Positions 12,601-24,672 of a stretch of 64,000 bases of DNA are shown piece by piece (within the stretch, counting starts at the first letter, position 1; each line of letters opens with the position of its first letter). The translations under genes were made by a program, and so were the position numbers. Origin of the DNA: Brachypodius melanocephalos (taxonomy: Eukaryota; Chordata; Aves; Passeriformes; Pycnonotidae). Under the pieces are notes generated by a model. It was not told the DNA's origin. It saw only the letters and a program-made list of their open reading frames with translations, and ran no database searches. The DNA is taken from positions 355,560 to 419,559 of the forward strand of contig VZSR01000055.1 of NCBI GenBank assembly GCA_013398615.1. Direction: 5' to 3'.

Positions 12601-14350
12601 AACCTAAATACAATAGAAAGTGTTTTTCTGACATTACAAGACTGTAAATAGGACAGTGCAGCACAAAGAATGATGCACTAAACCAGAAGTCCGACTATTA
12701 TTTTAGGTGTTATACATGAAAGTATCCCTTCTGGTCTGTCTCTGTTTGTAAAAATAAACCATTCCAATGCCTGCTTTCAACGTGTGGTCCTGCCTTTGTG
12801 CCTGTTTGAAGGTGTAATTTGGCAGGTCCTTTAAACTGAGATCCTAAGTGGCCATGCTTTATGAGTGCTCCCCTCGAGAGCCAGCTGCAAAAGGAAGAGG
12901 AGAGAGGAGCCTGTCAGTGAAAATAGAGTTATGGCTAAATCTGAGCTACTCTGTGATATAAGTTACTGAAAAATGAAAACAATCTCGCAGAACATCATTG
13001 TGCAGGCCAAATGAGCCATGAGAGATTTGGTGGGTGGAATGAAAGGTAATACGCCACAGTAACAGCTCCAACAGCTTAAGGACAACCTGTGAACTGAAAG
13101 TACACACCAGCTCCAGTAAACACAAAGTTTGAGTGTCAGGAGAGGTCTAACCTGCAGTCCTCTGAAACAGAAGGTGTGCTTCATTTTTAGTAAAAGTTTG
13201 ATCTCCAATAGCAGACTTCAACTTTCAATAAAGGACTGTTGCTGATGCTGAGGGAAAAAAAATACTTTATATACATGTAGAAGCAAAAAAGCACCCCCAT
13301 TTTCCCCTTTCATTGCTGCTCAACATCTTTCACTATCAAAAACATCAAGGTGCCTTTTTCTTGAGAAAGACTCATTGTTGACTCGTCATCTTTATTTTAT
13401 GTCTGCCCCACATGCACAGTAACAGAATTAAAAGGTTCACTTCACTAGAAATAATAGCATGGACGTGTGCTGCCAACATCACCCCTCAAAAAAGTTGCAT
13501 TTGAAAAATTATTTGCAAACCAACAACTGCAAATTACCTGCTGGACAGTAAGATGATGTTCCTAGCCTGCTACTCTTACCCCAAGCATGGAAAAAAAGTA
13601 AAAATAGAGCATTTTCTAAAGCTCTGTTATAAATTAAGGAGCTTCTAGACAGCTTAGAAGGGCTTGTTTGCAGGATCTCATCTCTCATAAAAGGCTTGTT
13701 GCAGCTCTAGGGAGGAGTAAAATAGCTACTGATGACATTCAAATCATGATCTGTCTTCTCAGTCATTAATTTTAAATATGATTCATACTCCATTATGCTC
13801 TGGAAACCAAAGAAATTATCCTTTATTGTGTCTAGCCATTTTTCATCACTATGTACTCATAATGACCAATTTTGCTCTCCCCTTCTGGTATGTGCTTGAA
13901 AATGTGCAAGAATTAACCCAGATATTTACATTTGCCTTTAATTCAGCTTCATAAGGATTTTCCAATGTAAATACATATTTATACAATAGAACACAATTAT
14001 TAGCATTCAAAATCTATAAACAACATTAGCCTTTAAATTGCTAAATATTAGAGTCTATAAATTAGAAATAAGTCCAGGTCAAACTTCAGGGAACAAGCAC
14101 TATTGAACTTTATCCTACTGAAACATAAATACAAACAAAAATATACATTTGAATTACTGTCTAAATTGGTGTGCATTTTAATAACCATTGAAGTTAATTT
14201 CAATAACTGATGGGTTTCTGGCATTCATACTCTGTTGCAATATCAATGGCATTTTAGTTCTTGGTTTGATTTGGTTATTTTTTGGAAAATAGAACACAGA
14301 AAAAGATTTTTGGCTTACATTTTCAAAAATCCAACTGCAATTCCTTGTGT
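9651..14350. other. AT-rich spacer, no gene recognised
   Basis: The stretch between the two duplicated segments is AT-rich. It contains a T homopolymer near 10435-10450 and a TG/TA microsatellite at 12281-12361. Open frames of 66 to 113 codons have no recognisable domains; the longest (12176-12517) reads straight through the microsatellite, which explains its length. No transposon family was recognised. Confidence 0.55.
12281..12361 (+). repeat. Compound TA/TG microsatellite
   Basis: Alternating pyrimidine-purine DNA starts with CATGCATATATATAAAATAC, passes through TATGTATGCATGCACATGTG and ends in a pure TG run (12344-12360). The purity of the TG end suggests a still-mutable repeat. Long alternating TG can adopt Z-DNA in general; nothing here shows that it does. 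Confidence 0.9.
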
Positions 14351-14456
14351 AGTTTGAGTGAACTCATTACTAGCTAGATTAAAAACAGAGCAAGTGAATG
14401 CTTTTCCAATTATTGTGCTAAAAAAGTGATTGGAAGTCTGGTTAGAGAAGCTTGGT
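14351..14456 (+). repeat. Copy B of the 110-base duplicated segment
   Basis: This is the direct-orientation partner of 9541-9650, beginning with the same AGTTTGAGTGAACTCATTAC and ending in AGAAGCTTGGTGG. Differences from copy A are scattered single bases (for example CAAGTGAATG against TAAGTGAATG) and a short gap after GGAAGTCT. A MIR-like fragment begins about ten bases downstream and is not clearly present after copy A. Confidence 0.8.
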
Positions 14457-14464
14457 GGAAGTTT

Positions 14465-14520
14465 GTTGTGACTTTGGACAAATCATTTACTCTGTGACTC
14501 AATCCTACCTGTAAGCTGGA
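14465..14520 (+). mobile_element. MIR-like ancient SINE fragment
   Basis: The string TGTGACTTTGGACAAATCAT followed by TTACTCTGTGACTCAATCC and CTGTAAGCTGG follows the order of the conserved MIR core. That core reads, in outline, TGTGACCTTGGGCAAGTCA, then CTCTCTGTGCCTCAGTTTCC, then CTGTAAAATGG. MIR is an inactive SINE family shared by amniotes, so in a bird genome this would be a relic far older than the CR1 insertions nearby. The match is short and eroded; a profile search would settle it. Confidence 0.55.
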
Positions 14521-14947
14521 AATTTTCATGATGCATTTCCATAGAAAGTAGATATGGCTGCATAAAGCTGAGGCACCACTTCCTTCACATTTAAGAGAGA
14601 GAGTGCATCCTCTGCATCCTCCTACTTTCACCCCAGGCCAGGCAAAGATCTCCCTCCAAAACCTGTATGAGACATCACCCTGCTGGAACTCCCACTGATC
14701 TTTATTTCCAGGGGGCACAATAGTGCAATTCTGTTTTTAATGTGCCTCCCTCCTGCCCAGGTGCACATTCACCGAGAAGCTGCAGCAGAGAAGCACAGAG
14801 TAACTCTCCATCACTGCAGAATTACTCAAATAAATGAGATAAGATCACTGAGCTAAGTCTCCCAGCACACAGTCCAGTCTGATAAATATCTGATGGATTA
14901 GGATGGAGAAGTAATCAATATTTGTTAGCACAAGCTTCTTATTAAAT

Positions 14948-15130
14948 AGTATCACAGCATCACAGAACATGCTGAGTTGGGAAGGACCCACAAGGATCAT
15001 CGAGTCCAACTCCTGGCCTTGCACAGAACCATCCCCAAGAGTCACAACATGGGCCTGAGAGCTTTGGCCAAATATTTTCGGACTCTGGCAGGCTTGGAGC
15101 TGAGATCACTGCCCTGGGAGTCTGTAAGTA
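14948..15130 (-). mobile_element. CR1 LINE, 5'-truncated 3' end
   Basis: On the plus strand the block opens with repeated TCACAG octamer-like words (ATCACAGCATCACAGAACAT). It continues with GAGTTGGGAAGGACCCACAA, GGATCATCGAGTCCAACTCC and CTCTGGCAGGCTTGGAGCTG. This is the reverse complement of the CR1 3' untranslated region with its terminal 8-base repeats, so the element lies on the minus strand with its 3' end at the lower coordinate. Similarity is lost after CACTGCCCTGGGAGTCTG. That is the usual severe 5' truncation of CR1, which is copied from its 3' end without a poly-A tail. No coding sequence remains. Confidence 0.92.
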
Positions 15131-15297
15131 GGGCATGGCATGCAGAATCCACAAAGATAATGCCATTTTCATTCCTGCATGTCCAGCATAAGAGTTCATG
15201 GACATCAGAGGTTGCTGGTTCATTAAAAAAAAATAAAAACCTCACTGCTCTTAAAATAATGTTGATGATTGCAGAACATCATAAATCTTGTAAACTC

Positions 15298-15313
15298 TTT
15301 TTTTTTTTTTTTT
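15298..15313 (+). repeat. T homopolymer
   Basis: Sixteen consecutive T are followed by CCAGAG. It could be the complement of a poly-A tail, but no retrocopy is recognisable on either side. Confidence 0.9.
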
Positions 15314-15589
15314 CCAGAGTAAGGAGAATAAGGAATTACCTGTACCAGTGAGGGATAGTAAATGATATTATGCAGCTCATACAGCTTGTCAGATGTGAAG
15401 CAAATCCCACACCTCCCACAAGTACAAGCTTCAAAGAGCACATTTTCAGCTTAATCACTGAGATTCAATGTTAAATTAGGTTATTGATGGATTGCAAGCA
15501 AATATGAGGTTTGAAGTGGGGAAGCCAGCACTGCAAAACCTTAGAAGTGCTACAAGAAAAAAGGGATGATGTGTTTAACTGTGGGGTGT

Positions 15590-16080
15590 TTGTGACAAGG
15601 TGTTGGCAGCAAGGGGGCTGCAGGGGTCTATGAAAGAGGTCCAGGAGCTGCCCTGTCCTGGACACAGCCAGATGATGATGGATGTGCCACGGGACATCAA
15701 CCAAACAGGTGGCACTGCTGGGAAAACACTGTTAAGGAAGGGGAGAAAACACTGGGCAGGGAGAAAAGGGACCAAAAATAGTGTGGGAAACAGCCCTGTG
15801 GGCACCAAGGTGAGGGGAGGAGGAAGAGGAGGTGCCTCAGATGCTGAAGCAGCCTGTGGAGCAGATAACCACACTGCAGCCATGGAAGATCCATGGTGGA
15901 GCAGAGGAATGGCACCTGAAGGAACTGGGTTTTCCTGGAGGTTTATCCCCAAGGGCTGGAGACTGTAGGAAGGACCCACCCTGGAGCTGGGACAAACTGT
16001 GAGGGGTAAAGAGTAGCAGAGAGAAGGGATTATAGAGTGATCACAACCTCCATTCCCCAATCCCCCAGTCTGGGAAGATC
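15590..16080 (-). mobile_element. Second copy of the GC-rich avian LTR-type repeat, inverted and internally shortened
   Basis: The plus strand here reads as the reverse complement of the family at 1735-2803. Diagnostic words are GACAAGGTGTTGGCAGCAAG near one end, GGGCACCAAGGTGAGGG in the middle, and ACAACCTCCATTCCCCAATC near the other. It is less than half the length of the first copy: several inner modules are missing and the terminal part with the GATAAGGACAGG segment is absent. Open frames on both strands (15575-16150 minus, 15600-15968 plus) come from the GC-rich, stop-poor composition and should not be taken as genes. Confidence 0.7.
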
Positions 16081-18619
16081 TACACAAATTCTGAATGTGA
16101 AAAATGCACAGATACATCATTAATCCAACAAGTGACATCTGCAGTGTCACAGGTAAGAGAGCTCATGAAAAAAGGCAGGGATTCTTAAAACCATTACAAA
16201 AGTAATTTAATTAGCCTGCTATCTATTCAGCTTTTTCAAAATGTATTTGGCAAGATCCCTCTTTGGCAATTAAGTGATTCTAAGCCATTAATTGTTTCAA
16301 AGTTTCATTGCCAAGAGAAAGAGATAATAAAACATGACACAGGAGATATTCTTGAGAGAAAGGTATTGAAGGAATTATGGAAAAGGCAGGAGTTGTGACA
16401 ATATGGCATTTGGCATAATTTTTAAATTACTGCTTTAAGTTCGAAATTACTCAATAAAGCAAGTTGTTTAATGATTCAGTTTAAATTTTGCCACCTCTTC
16501 ACAACTGATAGGTTCTGTCATTTAACCATTATAATGTTTATTTTGAGAAATGGAAAACAAGCTACTGAAATAGCTTGAAATACCAAAATACTGAAAATTT
16601 GAAGCAGAACTAAATTACAGTTTCATTCCAAGAATGAAATTAATAAAGTTTCCTTACTGTTGAGATTTTCCTCCTCGATTTTCCTTCCGTGTACATATTT
16701 ATTCCACCACAGATTTACTTAAATTCAATGCTCTAGGTTATCATTCAGGCTTAGGTAATTACAGTTCTTCTGACAATAACTTTAAGAGAAGGTTACTGTG
16801 TGAGGCTGCATGTTTGTTAGGAAATAAGAATAAGAACCAAATAATTAGTTTAGGATAATCTGCAATACCAAAGGCAATAATGACTGTAAGAAACAACCAA
16901 AAATACAGACAAGGAGAGCAGAAACAAAGAGCCAGAATAACTTGGCAAAGTTAAACCAACAGGCAGTTCAACAGAAAAGCAGAATTCTATTCAGCTTCCT
17001 CATTGTTATAGATTGCACTCATTTATATCAGAAGACAACAAATCCATGCTGCATTTCCCTAATGGAAATGCAAAGGCATCAAATATTGGCTACCTGAGAA
17101 AGCAAAAAAAGTTAAACTCATAAAATTTTCTATGACAATTGTTCTCATGGGTTTACATAATGCAAGCCAGTCGCAATTACTTCCCATATCAGTTTTTCAT
17201 TTAGCCTTGCCACATTCCTCAGAATTTTGCTTAAAAAACCCCCCAACAAACGTTTGCAGCATTTTAAAGAAAATATCAAAGATGTTGTTGAATTTGTTTT
17301 GAATAAATAATTCAGATCCTCACTTGAAATGGTTCCTGTTTCGACCTCTGACTTGTCAGAGAACAAGTAATAATCAGACAGGCCATGTGTGCTGCCCAAA
17401 TTATTGGTTGGAAGGTGAAAGTTCCTCGTACTTTGTTCTTATGTTGTGACATCTAACTTGCTTAAAGTCAAAAATCTTGACATCTCCCCCGCATGTTTTG
17501 TGCATTAAACCAATTAAAACACTATTAGAACAACAACCACAAACTGTAGAAACAAACAAAGACAATTTAATTCTAAACTGGAAAACAATATGAAAATTCT
17601 ATATATCTGTTTTCATAATGCTTTCAACAGGTAGATTTCAGATTGCAAAGTGACCAATGTATGTATTGCCACTTTCCCCTCACCTTTTTTTTAATCTTGT
17701 CTCAAAATGAGTGAATGAACACATCATGAACCAATATATGAAATTTAATGTCCTAAAGATATTTCAGCGTGCCTGAACAAGACAACAGTGATTTAATTAT
17801 AACACTTATGACAATTAAATTATTTATGTTGTAGATATTTCCTGTGATTATTTACAAAGCTTTAAACAACCTAAATTTAGTAACTAAACTTATTAACCTC
17901 TGTTGTCTAAGAATTTTTTTTTTGAAAATAATTGAGATGACTGATGCTAAGAAATTAAAATTAATTATATAGAAGTGAATGTATGATGCAACTCAGCTAT
18001 TGAAATTGCCTTAATATTGTTAGCAGTTAAAACCCACTTGTCCCAAGTGTTCAACACATATTTCCAGAATTATTTTGGGTACTATGCCCAGTTAAAAATA
18101 ATGCTGAATTTGTTTTGTTTGAATTTGAAGCTGCTGAAGAAAAGATATTTGGATGGTCATTTACTAAATGTAATCTCATATTCTGGCAGATTAGGAGGCC
18201 ACATGCTGCACAAATTTTGAGTTACATAACCTGACATAAACAGGGCTCCAAATCCCAGAAAATGTAACCAGAGCCATATTTTGCACAGGTTCACATTCAG
18301 TAGACTATATAAGAAAAACAGCAAAAAATATGTTTGTGCAATACACTAAAAAAACCTATTACACGTTTCTTGTATTTTAGTCTTTCCTTTTATACTGCTC
18401 TTCAATAGTGAGCACTTTTGAAAAAAATATTTAATTTACACAACTTCATAAAAAACATGCCACTAATTTGAAATGGTTTTGGATCAAACTTGTTAGGTTA
18501 CACTATTTCAACCTTGAACTGTCCCTGTTCCTGTTCACTGTATACTCAGCTTTGGCTTAATCCTTTCTACTTTTGCATTAGTGAAAGTTTATCTGTGTCA
18601 ACAAGACAAAAGCAGAGCT
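16081..18619. other. AT-rich spacer, nothing recognised
   Basis: Strongly AT-rich sequence with many short A and T runs. Only two open frames of 67 to 84 codons occur and neither has recognisable domains. No repeat family was identified. Confidence 0.6.
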
Positions 18620-19006
18620 NNNNNNNNNNNNNNNNNNNNNNNNNNNNNNNNNNNNNNNNNNNNNNNNNNNNNNNNNNNNNNNNNNNNNNNNNNNNNNNNN
18701 NNNNNNNNNNNNNNNNNNNNNNNNNNNNNNNNNNNNNNNNNNNNNNNNNNNNNNNNNNNNNNNNNNNNNNNNNNNNNNNNNNNNNNNNNNNNNNNNNNNN
18801 NNNNNNNNNNNNNNNNNNNNNNNNNNNNNNNNNNNNNNNNNNNNNNNNNNNNNNNNNNNNNNNNNNNNNNNNNNNNNNNNNNNNNNNNNNNNNNNNNNNN
18901 NNNNNNNNNNNNNNNNNNNNNNNNNNNNNNNNNNNNNNNNNNNNNNNNNNNNNNNNNNNNNNNNNNNNNNNNNNNNNNNNNNNNNNNNNNNNNNNNNNNN
19001 NNNNNN
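18620..19006. other. Assembly gap (387 N)
   Basis: A run of N interrupts the sequence. Both flanks are ordinary AT-rich single-copy-looking DNA, so the cause of the gap is not visible. Its odd length suggests an estimated size rather than a fixed placeholder. Open frames reported across it contain only unknown residues and are meaningless. Confidence 1.
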
Positions 19007-22000
19007 TCAATGCTATTTGTTATGTTTTTTTAACCCCTAGAAAAAAGCCTAATCTGACTTCAAAACTCTTGTATACCTCACATGCACTGAGGCCATATGG
19101 AGCCTACCACGGTGCCTAAATGAAAGCAATTTCATGTGGGTTTTCATGCTGTGTGTAACTCTTGGACTTGAGGACTGTGGCACTTCTAGCCTGGGAAAAG
19201 AGAGTAGCCACTCATGAGCTGGCACCCCGAACTCCTCACACTGGGCAGAGGAGGAATCTCAGTTAAAAAAGTGCCATAATTATGTAGTTTTCTGACAGGG
19301 AACCTTATTGTACAAGAAATTAAGGAGTTTTTTCTAAGCCAGGGTTCTCTGCCTTTAACAGAGTGTAGAAGGGTGACAGCATACAGAAATTAAGATCAAG
19401 CTGTTGGTGCCTGCGAGTCTCCTACACACACTGAGAAAGGAGACTAATTTCCTGTGTATATTTGGGGTGTATATCCTGGCATTTCCTTACCAGGCTGCTC
19501 AGTTTTAAAGGAGATACCAGTTAAGCAAAATTTTACTACTCATAAATGTGTATTTTGACCCATAAAAAGTAGCCCTTGTAAGTTTTGCTACATGACAGAG
19601 TCTGATAAACTAAAGTTTCTGGGTTTAATATATGCCTAGAATATTTGCCTTGCTGTGTGCTGTAGATCCCATGGATCACTGGATCAATCCCAACTCTCAA
19701 AATCCCAATTTCCTCCTGCTGGAAACAACTGGCATATTCAGACCTTCTTAAATGCTGATGTTCCCACTTACCCTTCTTCCCCACACAAATAGGCTCCTGT
19801 GCACCAGAATGAGAACACCATAAAGAGATTCCTATATGCATACATATGGATATAAATGTAATCTCTATAAAAGCAGTAAAGCATTTACCTTTATTTGGCT
19901 TTAAGCAGAAATTCAATAATAAAGTTGCAAATATCTGCGTATCGCTCACGGCAGTACTAAAAATAAGTCATTTGGATTAAACATTTTCAAGTAGAACATT
20001 TTATAACTTAAATAATATTATTTTTATTCAAGATCCCATTTGGTTTAATGCAATTTGTCTGAGATCATGTACTAATTTCTGTTCCAGGCATAGCCTTGGG
20101 AAGATAAAAATATTAAATACAATTCTTTGTGGGTTTTAAAAAATCATCTTGCCTTATTTAGATTATTACCACCAGTGAGGCCTATGTACTGGTAGCATTC
20201 ATGATTATATGTATAAGAAAAATACAAAAAATGTTATGTAACAGGCTAGACTATATTCTGTATAGACTGCTATTCAATTGTAGCCAGAAACATTAAATAT
20301 TTTCAGGTTCTCATTTTCTTAGCAGTTGGAGTCTTTTGGTCAAATAAATTGCTTTCTTACATCCAACAAAATTCCTTTCACTAAATGTCAAATCGAAAGT
20401 TTAATTTAAGTTGCCAAACTGAAAAGCTCTACTAATTGACAGTGTTAAATACAGAATGGTCCAAAAAGTATGAATGAAGAGTAAATTACAAATGAAATGA
20501 CTGACAAATAAGGAACCCATATGGATAGTTTGATATTTACAAAGTGGATCTTATAATATGCAATTTTGCCTTCATTTTTATCTTTATTGCCTTCATGTGA
20601 TGTGAAAGTAGTGACTGGATTCTCAGTCTTCCAAATGCAAGCCAAATACCTTCTGCAGAACTTATTTTTGACAAACTTAAGCAAAACCCGCTGAAAAGAG
20701 GTCTCAAATTTCCACCTTTTGTTTAAGACTCTGTTTAACATTTATAGCTCTCTATTGAAACAACAAAAATAGCATTGCTAATTCTTTCTGCTAGTCTATC
20801 AAAGTCTGTGTTTTCTCTACAGAACGAAAACACCAGGGTTTTTGCACAGTCTCTAAACATATTAGACTCCAAGTCTTTTATGAATGACCTGTTTGCTTCT
20901 GACTGGTAAAATGCCAAACTGATGTTTTATTTCAGCCTTGAAAATTAGAAATGGAAAGCAGAAAATAAGTGAAAGAAATCAGCCATTGAAGAAAGCTGAG
21001 GGCAGTTCTGAAGTTCAAGAAGCTTTTCAAAAAGGTGGAATGAATGTTATCTTTGTGAGAAATGCCTATTCTGGGTATCTGCAGTCAATACACGAGGAGT
21101 TTAGCTGGAAGAGTTAAGAGCCGTATGCTGGAAGAAAACAATATAGGGAAAGGTTAACACCTTGACGTTAAATGATCGGCTTTAATAAAAATTATATTAT
21201 ATTTTTATATGATCAGGTATAATTGACTACTATGGCAGGTAGTAAAACAAAAATGAAAAGGCTTGTTTGATCTGTCAGTACCTGGTTGCACCAGAGCTCT
21301 GCAAGAAACTTGATCATATGTGTCTTTGAACTAAGTTAAATTGCTGGGTGAAATAAATCAGTTTTGCTTTCAAAGTCCCTGTTCTATAGATAAAAGTATT
21401 GTATTCAGGCGAGTTTGCTTTGTTCAATGGTATAGAAAAATTTAGTCCAAATTTCAGACTCACCCTGACCTTTTATGATCTCTTCTATTTTTTTTTTTAC
21501 TGCATATTTTCATTACTGAAATAATCAAATTCATATATGATTACAAAAGTGAAATATGGTCCTTAAACCATATAAATAAATATTTTATGAGTTGTAGTTT
21601 AGATTTCTCCTACTTAGGAAAAATAATTTTCTAGAAAAATAAAACATTCCTGCAGTCATTAGCAGCAATTTTATAAATTTTTTTTCTTAAGTCTTTAAAA
21701 TTTTTTTTTCTCACAAAATTGACTAAATAGATGAAGCAATAAGGAGCAAAGTATTTGACTTGTTAGAGGTCCTTGAAAATCTCAATGTTCCTCAAAATCA
21801 TTAGATGTCTAAATTCCTTAAGGGATCTGAATAATTCTTTCTACAAACATCTATAACTGATTTGATGTCTTGGAAAAGTTTCAGTGCATTTTCTGTATAA
21901 AGTTGTTTTCATAAGCATGCTTGGCCAAAGCTCTGCCTTTCAAATCTCCTGCATTTTTAAAAGATTCCTCGATTTTCTTGTTACTGTGAAATTGTTACAA

Positions 22001-22177
22001 GGAAGCTTGTACTAGTGAAGCTCATTTTCCATTGGCAGGGAAATAACCCTGCACTGGTGTTGGGCATATTCATCCCACTGAGTAGATTTCCTATTTGTAT
22101 TACTGAAGCCATAGTCAAGATCTTGTTTTTAAATGAATATTCAGAAAATTAGAATGAATTTTTTTTTTCTGTGCATC

Positions 22178-22211
<34 letters not shown>

Positions 22212-22234
22212 ATATATATATATATATATATATA
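22178..22234 (+). repeat. (TA)n microsatellite
   Basis: About 28 TA units are interrupted by two GTA units in the middle (TATGTATGTATA). Long self-complementary TA runs can extrude cruciforms and are hard to sequence, so the length may be unreliable. Confidence 0.95.
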
Positions 22235-22455
22235 ACAAAAATGTACCTTATATAAAGAAAAGTATAGTTTTCCTTTTCATCCCAGATCAATCAACAATTC
22301 TGGGCTGTAGTTTTCTAACATTATGATATCATGAAGACTTTCACACAGGGAAAAAAATTGGAGCTGTTTGACTTTGCTCGTATATTTGTAGCTTTTTGAA
22401 ACATCCTTGCCAATCCATTCCTAATTATCAAATGCATATTAGTTATATTTTGATA

Positions 22456-22518
22456 ATTATTACAATATGTGCATTATTGCAATACATCACAATAGGTATT
22501 ATTACAATATATGCATTA
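22456..22518 (+). repeat. Short direct duplication, 42-base period
   Basis: A 21-base word (ATTATTACAATATGTGCATT plus A) at 22456-22476 recurs at 22498-22518 with a single change (GTG to ATA context). The spacer between them also contains TTGCAATAC, a weaker echo of the unit. It looks like a small tandem duplication that has begun to diverge. Confidence 0.75.
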
Positions 22519-23514
22519 AACATATATGCTTTATAGTATCATATCAGGCTTGCAGTAGGAATTAATTGTGAAATTGCAAAATATTTTAAAATAAAAGCCA
22601 GTATTTCTATGCTTGCAAGATTTAGTTCAAATGACACTGGCCTTGGCTTGTATGAATCTTATTAGTAAATCCTGCTTTTTGAAGAATTGTCCTGCATTTT
22701 TCAATTGGACTTGGCTCGCTTAAGGTTTGAAAGTATCATCTTTTCTGCTAGCTGCAAAAATTGATGCTAAGGTTGAAAGAGCAGAACTCCAGGAAAGATG
22801 AAGAGGAAAGCAGAGATAGAAGCCAGCTGAATCCTTTCTTTCTGGATACAAACAAATATTGAAGGAGCTGTGTGAAGTACCTCCAAACAAATGTATCTTA
22901 AGGTCTACTTCAGATTATCAAGTGCTCCATTCTGTTATTAGCTGTGATGCTCTGAAAATACAAAAAAAAATGAAGAATTGGTGATGATGACAAGTACGTC
23001 CTGTGAATAAGTAGCTCTCTCAGAGCACTGCCAAGATCTAAAAATGGCCAGATTGTGGAAGCTGCAGGCTGTCTGCTTTGTAGATGACAGGTATCCTGAG
23101 GAGAACAAAGTCAAACACTGCACCACATGCAGGCCAGAGATACGACTTTGCTGGAGATATTGTGCACATTTTGTGACTCTGACAACTGCAGTGGTAGCAG
23201 GCTGGAGAGCAGAAATTATAGATGTGTATGTGCACTTGTTTTGGGGAAAATTTTCAGCAATATTCACTTAACAAGGTGAATATTCAACTTACTGTAGAGG
23301 TCTCTCTTCTCCGTTTTACAAATATCTCATAATTATATGTTTGTATAATTTTCTTACTGACTATATGACACATAAATGTGAATTATTTATTTATATACTT
23401 TTGTTCCATAGAACTAAAAAGTTTGAGCTTTGCAGGCTCAAGAAATAACCCCCCTCAAAGGAAAAATATTAAATCTCTTTAAAAACTGCAGCATAAAAAA
23501 AAAAATCTTTCTGA

Positions 23515-23545
23515 CAAAAGGTATTTCTAGCCAAAATACCTTTTG
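23515..23545. repeat. Perfect 12-bp inverted repeat (hairpin)
   Basis: The left arm CAAAAGGTATTT (23515-23526) and right arm AAATACCTTTTG (23534-23545) are exact reverse complements around a seven-base loop. Pairing ends abruptly on both sides. No larger inverted structure or transposon terminal repeat is visible. Confidence 0.85.
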
Positions 23546-24657
23546 AGAAATAGTTTTGTGAAAAAAAAAGTACTAGGAAGTGATAAGACAGTGTAGTGAA
23601 CATCTCCTGGTCCTTTGTTCATCCCCTGATTGAAGAGAGGGGATGATCAGCATTCGAGAATGGGCAGAGGAAGATAAAGAGTAAAACATGGAGTTCTTGT
23701 GCCCTGCTACTTTCACATTATTTATTGTTGGCATCAAGAGAAAGCTAATCATAAATGGGCAGAACCCATTTTGAGTGACCTTCCTTTTGCTGATGACATT
23801 AATCAGTAACAGAAATACATGGTTTTGCTAAAAAAAGGGGGGAAAAAAGCACATTTGTTAATATTCCGGCTATATTTCTTTATAAACTTCAAGGTTTTTT
23901 ACTTATGTAGAAAATGACACCAGGCATAAGGTGGTCTTAAGCAACAAATTGAAATCCTTCAAAAACTTGAGATACTTTTGGCTGCACAACCATGATCAAC
24001 ACTGACACAATAATAGAAATTTCCAATGCCTTCTCTCCTTTAGAGATATTTCTGAAACACCACAACAGTGAGGAACTTTTCTAGAATGCACTGCTCTCAT
24101 CAGGAAGGTCCCTCTAATAAATTGAAAAGAATTGTCGCTGTTTTCTAGAAGTTTAAGGAGTGCAGACAAACTGAACACATCAGAGGTGTGAACACATTTA
24201 TATGGCAACACCCACAGCAGCTTCAGTCTAAAAAGAAAATGTTAGGGAGACTGACTGAAATCAAATAGAAGAGTAAGGAAAAGGCCTTCATCATCACCAG
24301 GAAAACAAAAAGTCCAAGCCCAGAACACCCAGTGACATGTGGTGCATAGTTTTGAGGGAAGAGAAGGCATAAGCATGGACATTTTCAAAGCATTGCATGA
24401 CTTTCTATTTTCAACAGGATAAAAAGGGGTCACCCCAGTGTGAATTACATTTTTACTTCTGAATGTTGGTTGATCTCTCCTTACAACTGGAATAAGAGCA
24501 GAGATTAAAAAAACCCACTTCTAATATCACAAATAAAGGGTGATACTTACTAAATGCATGTAATAAGAACTGCAGAATAAAATGGTTATTCTGCAATCTG
24601 AAATTGTTGACAGGATTTTGGAGACTGTTTACTCAAACAATCAATAAGAAACCAAAC

Positions 24658-24672
24658 ATTACCATGGCAACA
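24658..24672 (+). promoter_or_regulatory. Candidate RFX X-box
   Basis: ATTACCATGGCAACA fits the palindromic X-box bound by RFX factors (GTNRCC, short spacer, RGYAAC) with one departure at the left end. It is a sequence match only; a single motif is weak evidence of binding. Confidence 0.35.

Noticed and set aside
18490..19119. Long frames across the run of N on both strands
   Set aside because: They are open only because unknown bases cannot encode a stop.
20445..20917. Two adjoining minus-strand frames as a frameshifted pseudogene
   Set aside because: Lengths of 98 and 60 codons are within chance expectation for AT-rich DNA, and neither translation resembles a family I know.
23044..23271. 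75-codon cysteine- and tryptophan-containing frame as a small secreted protein
   Set aside because: No signal peptide, no family resemblance, and two frames are open on the opposite strand.
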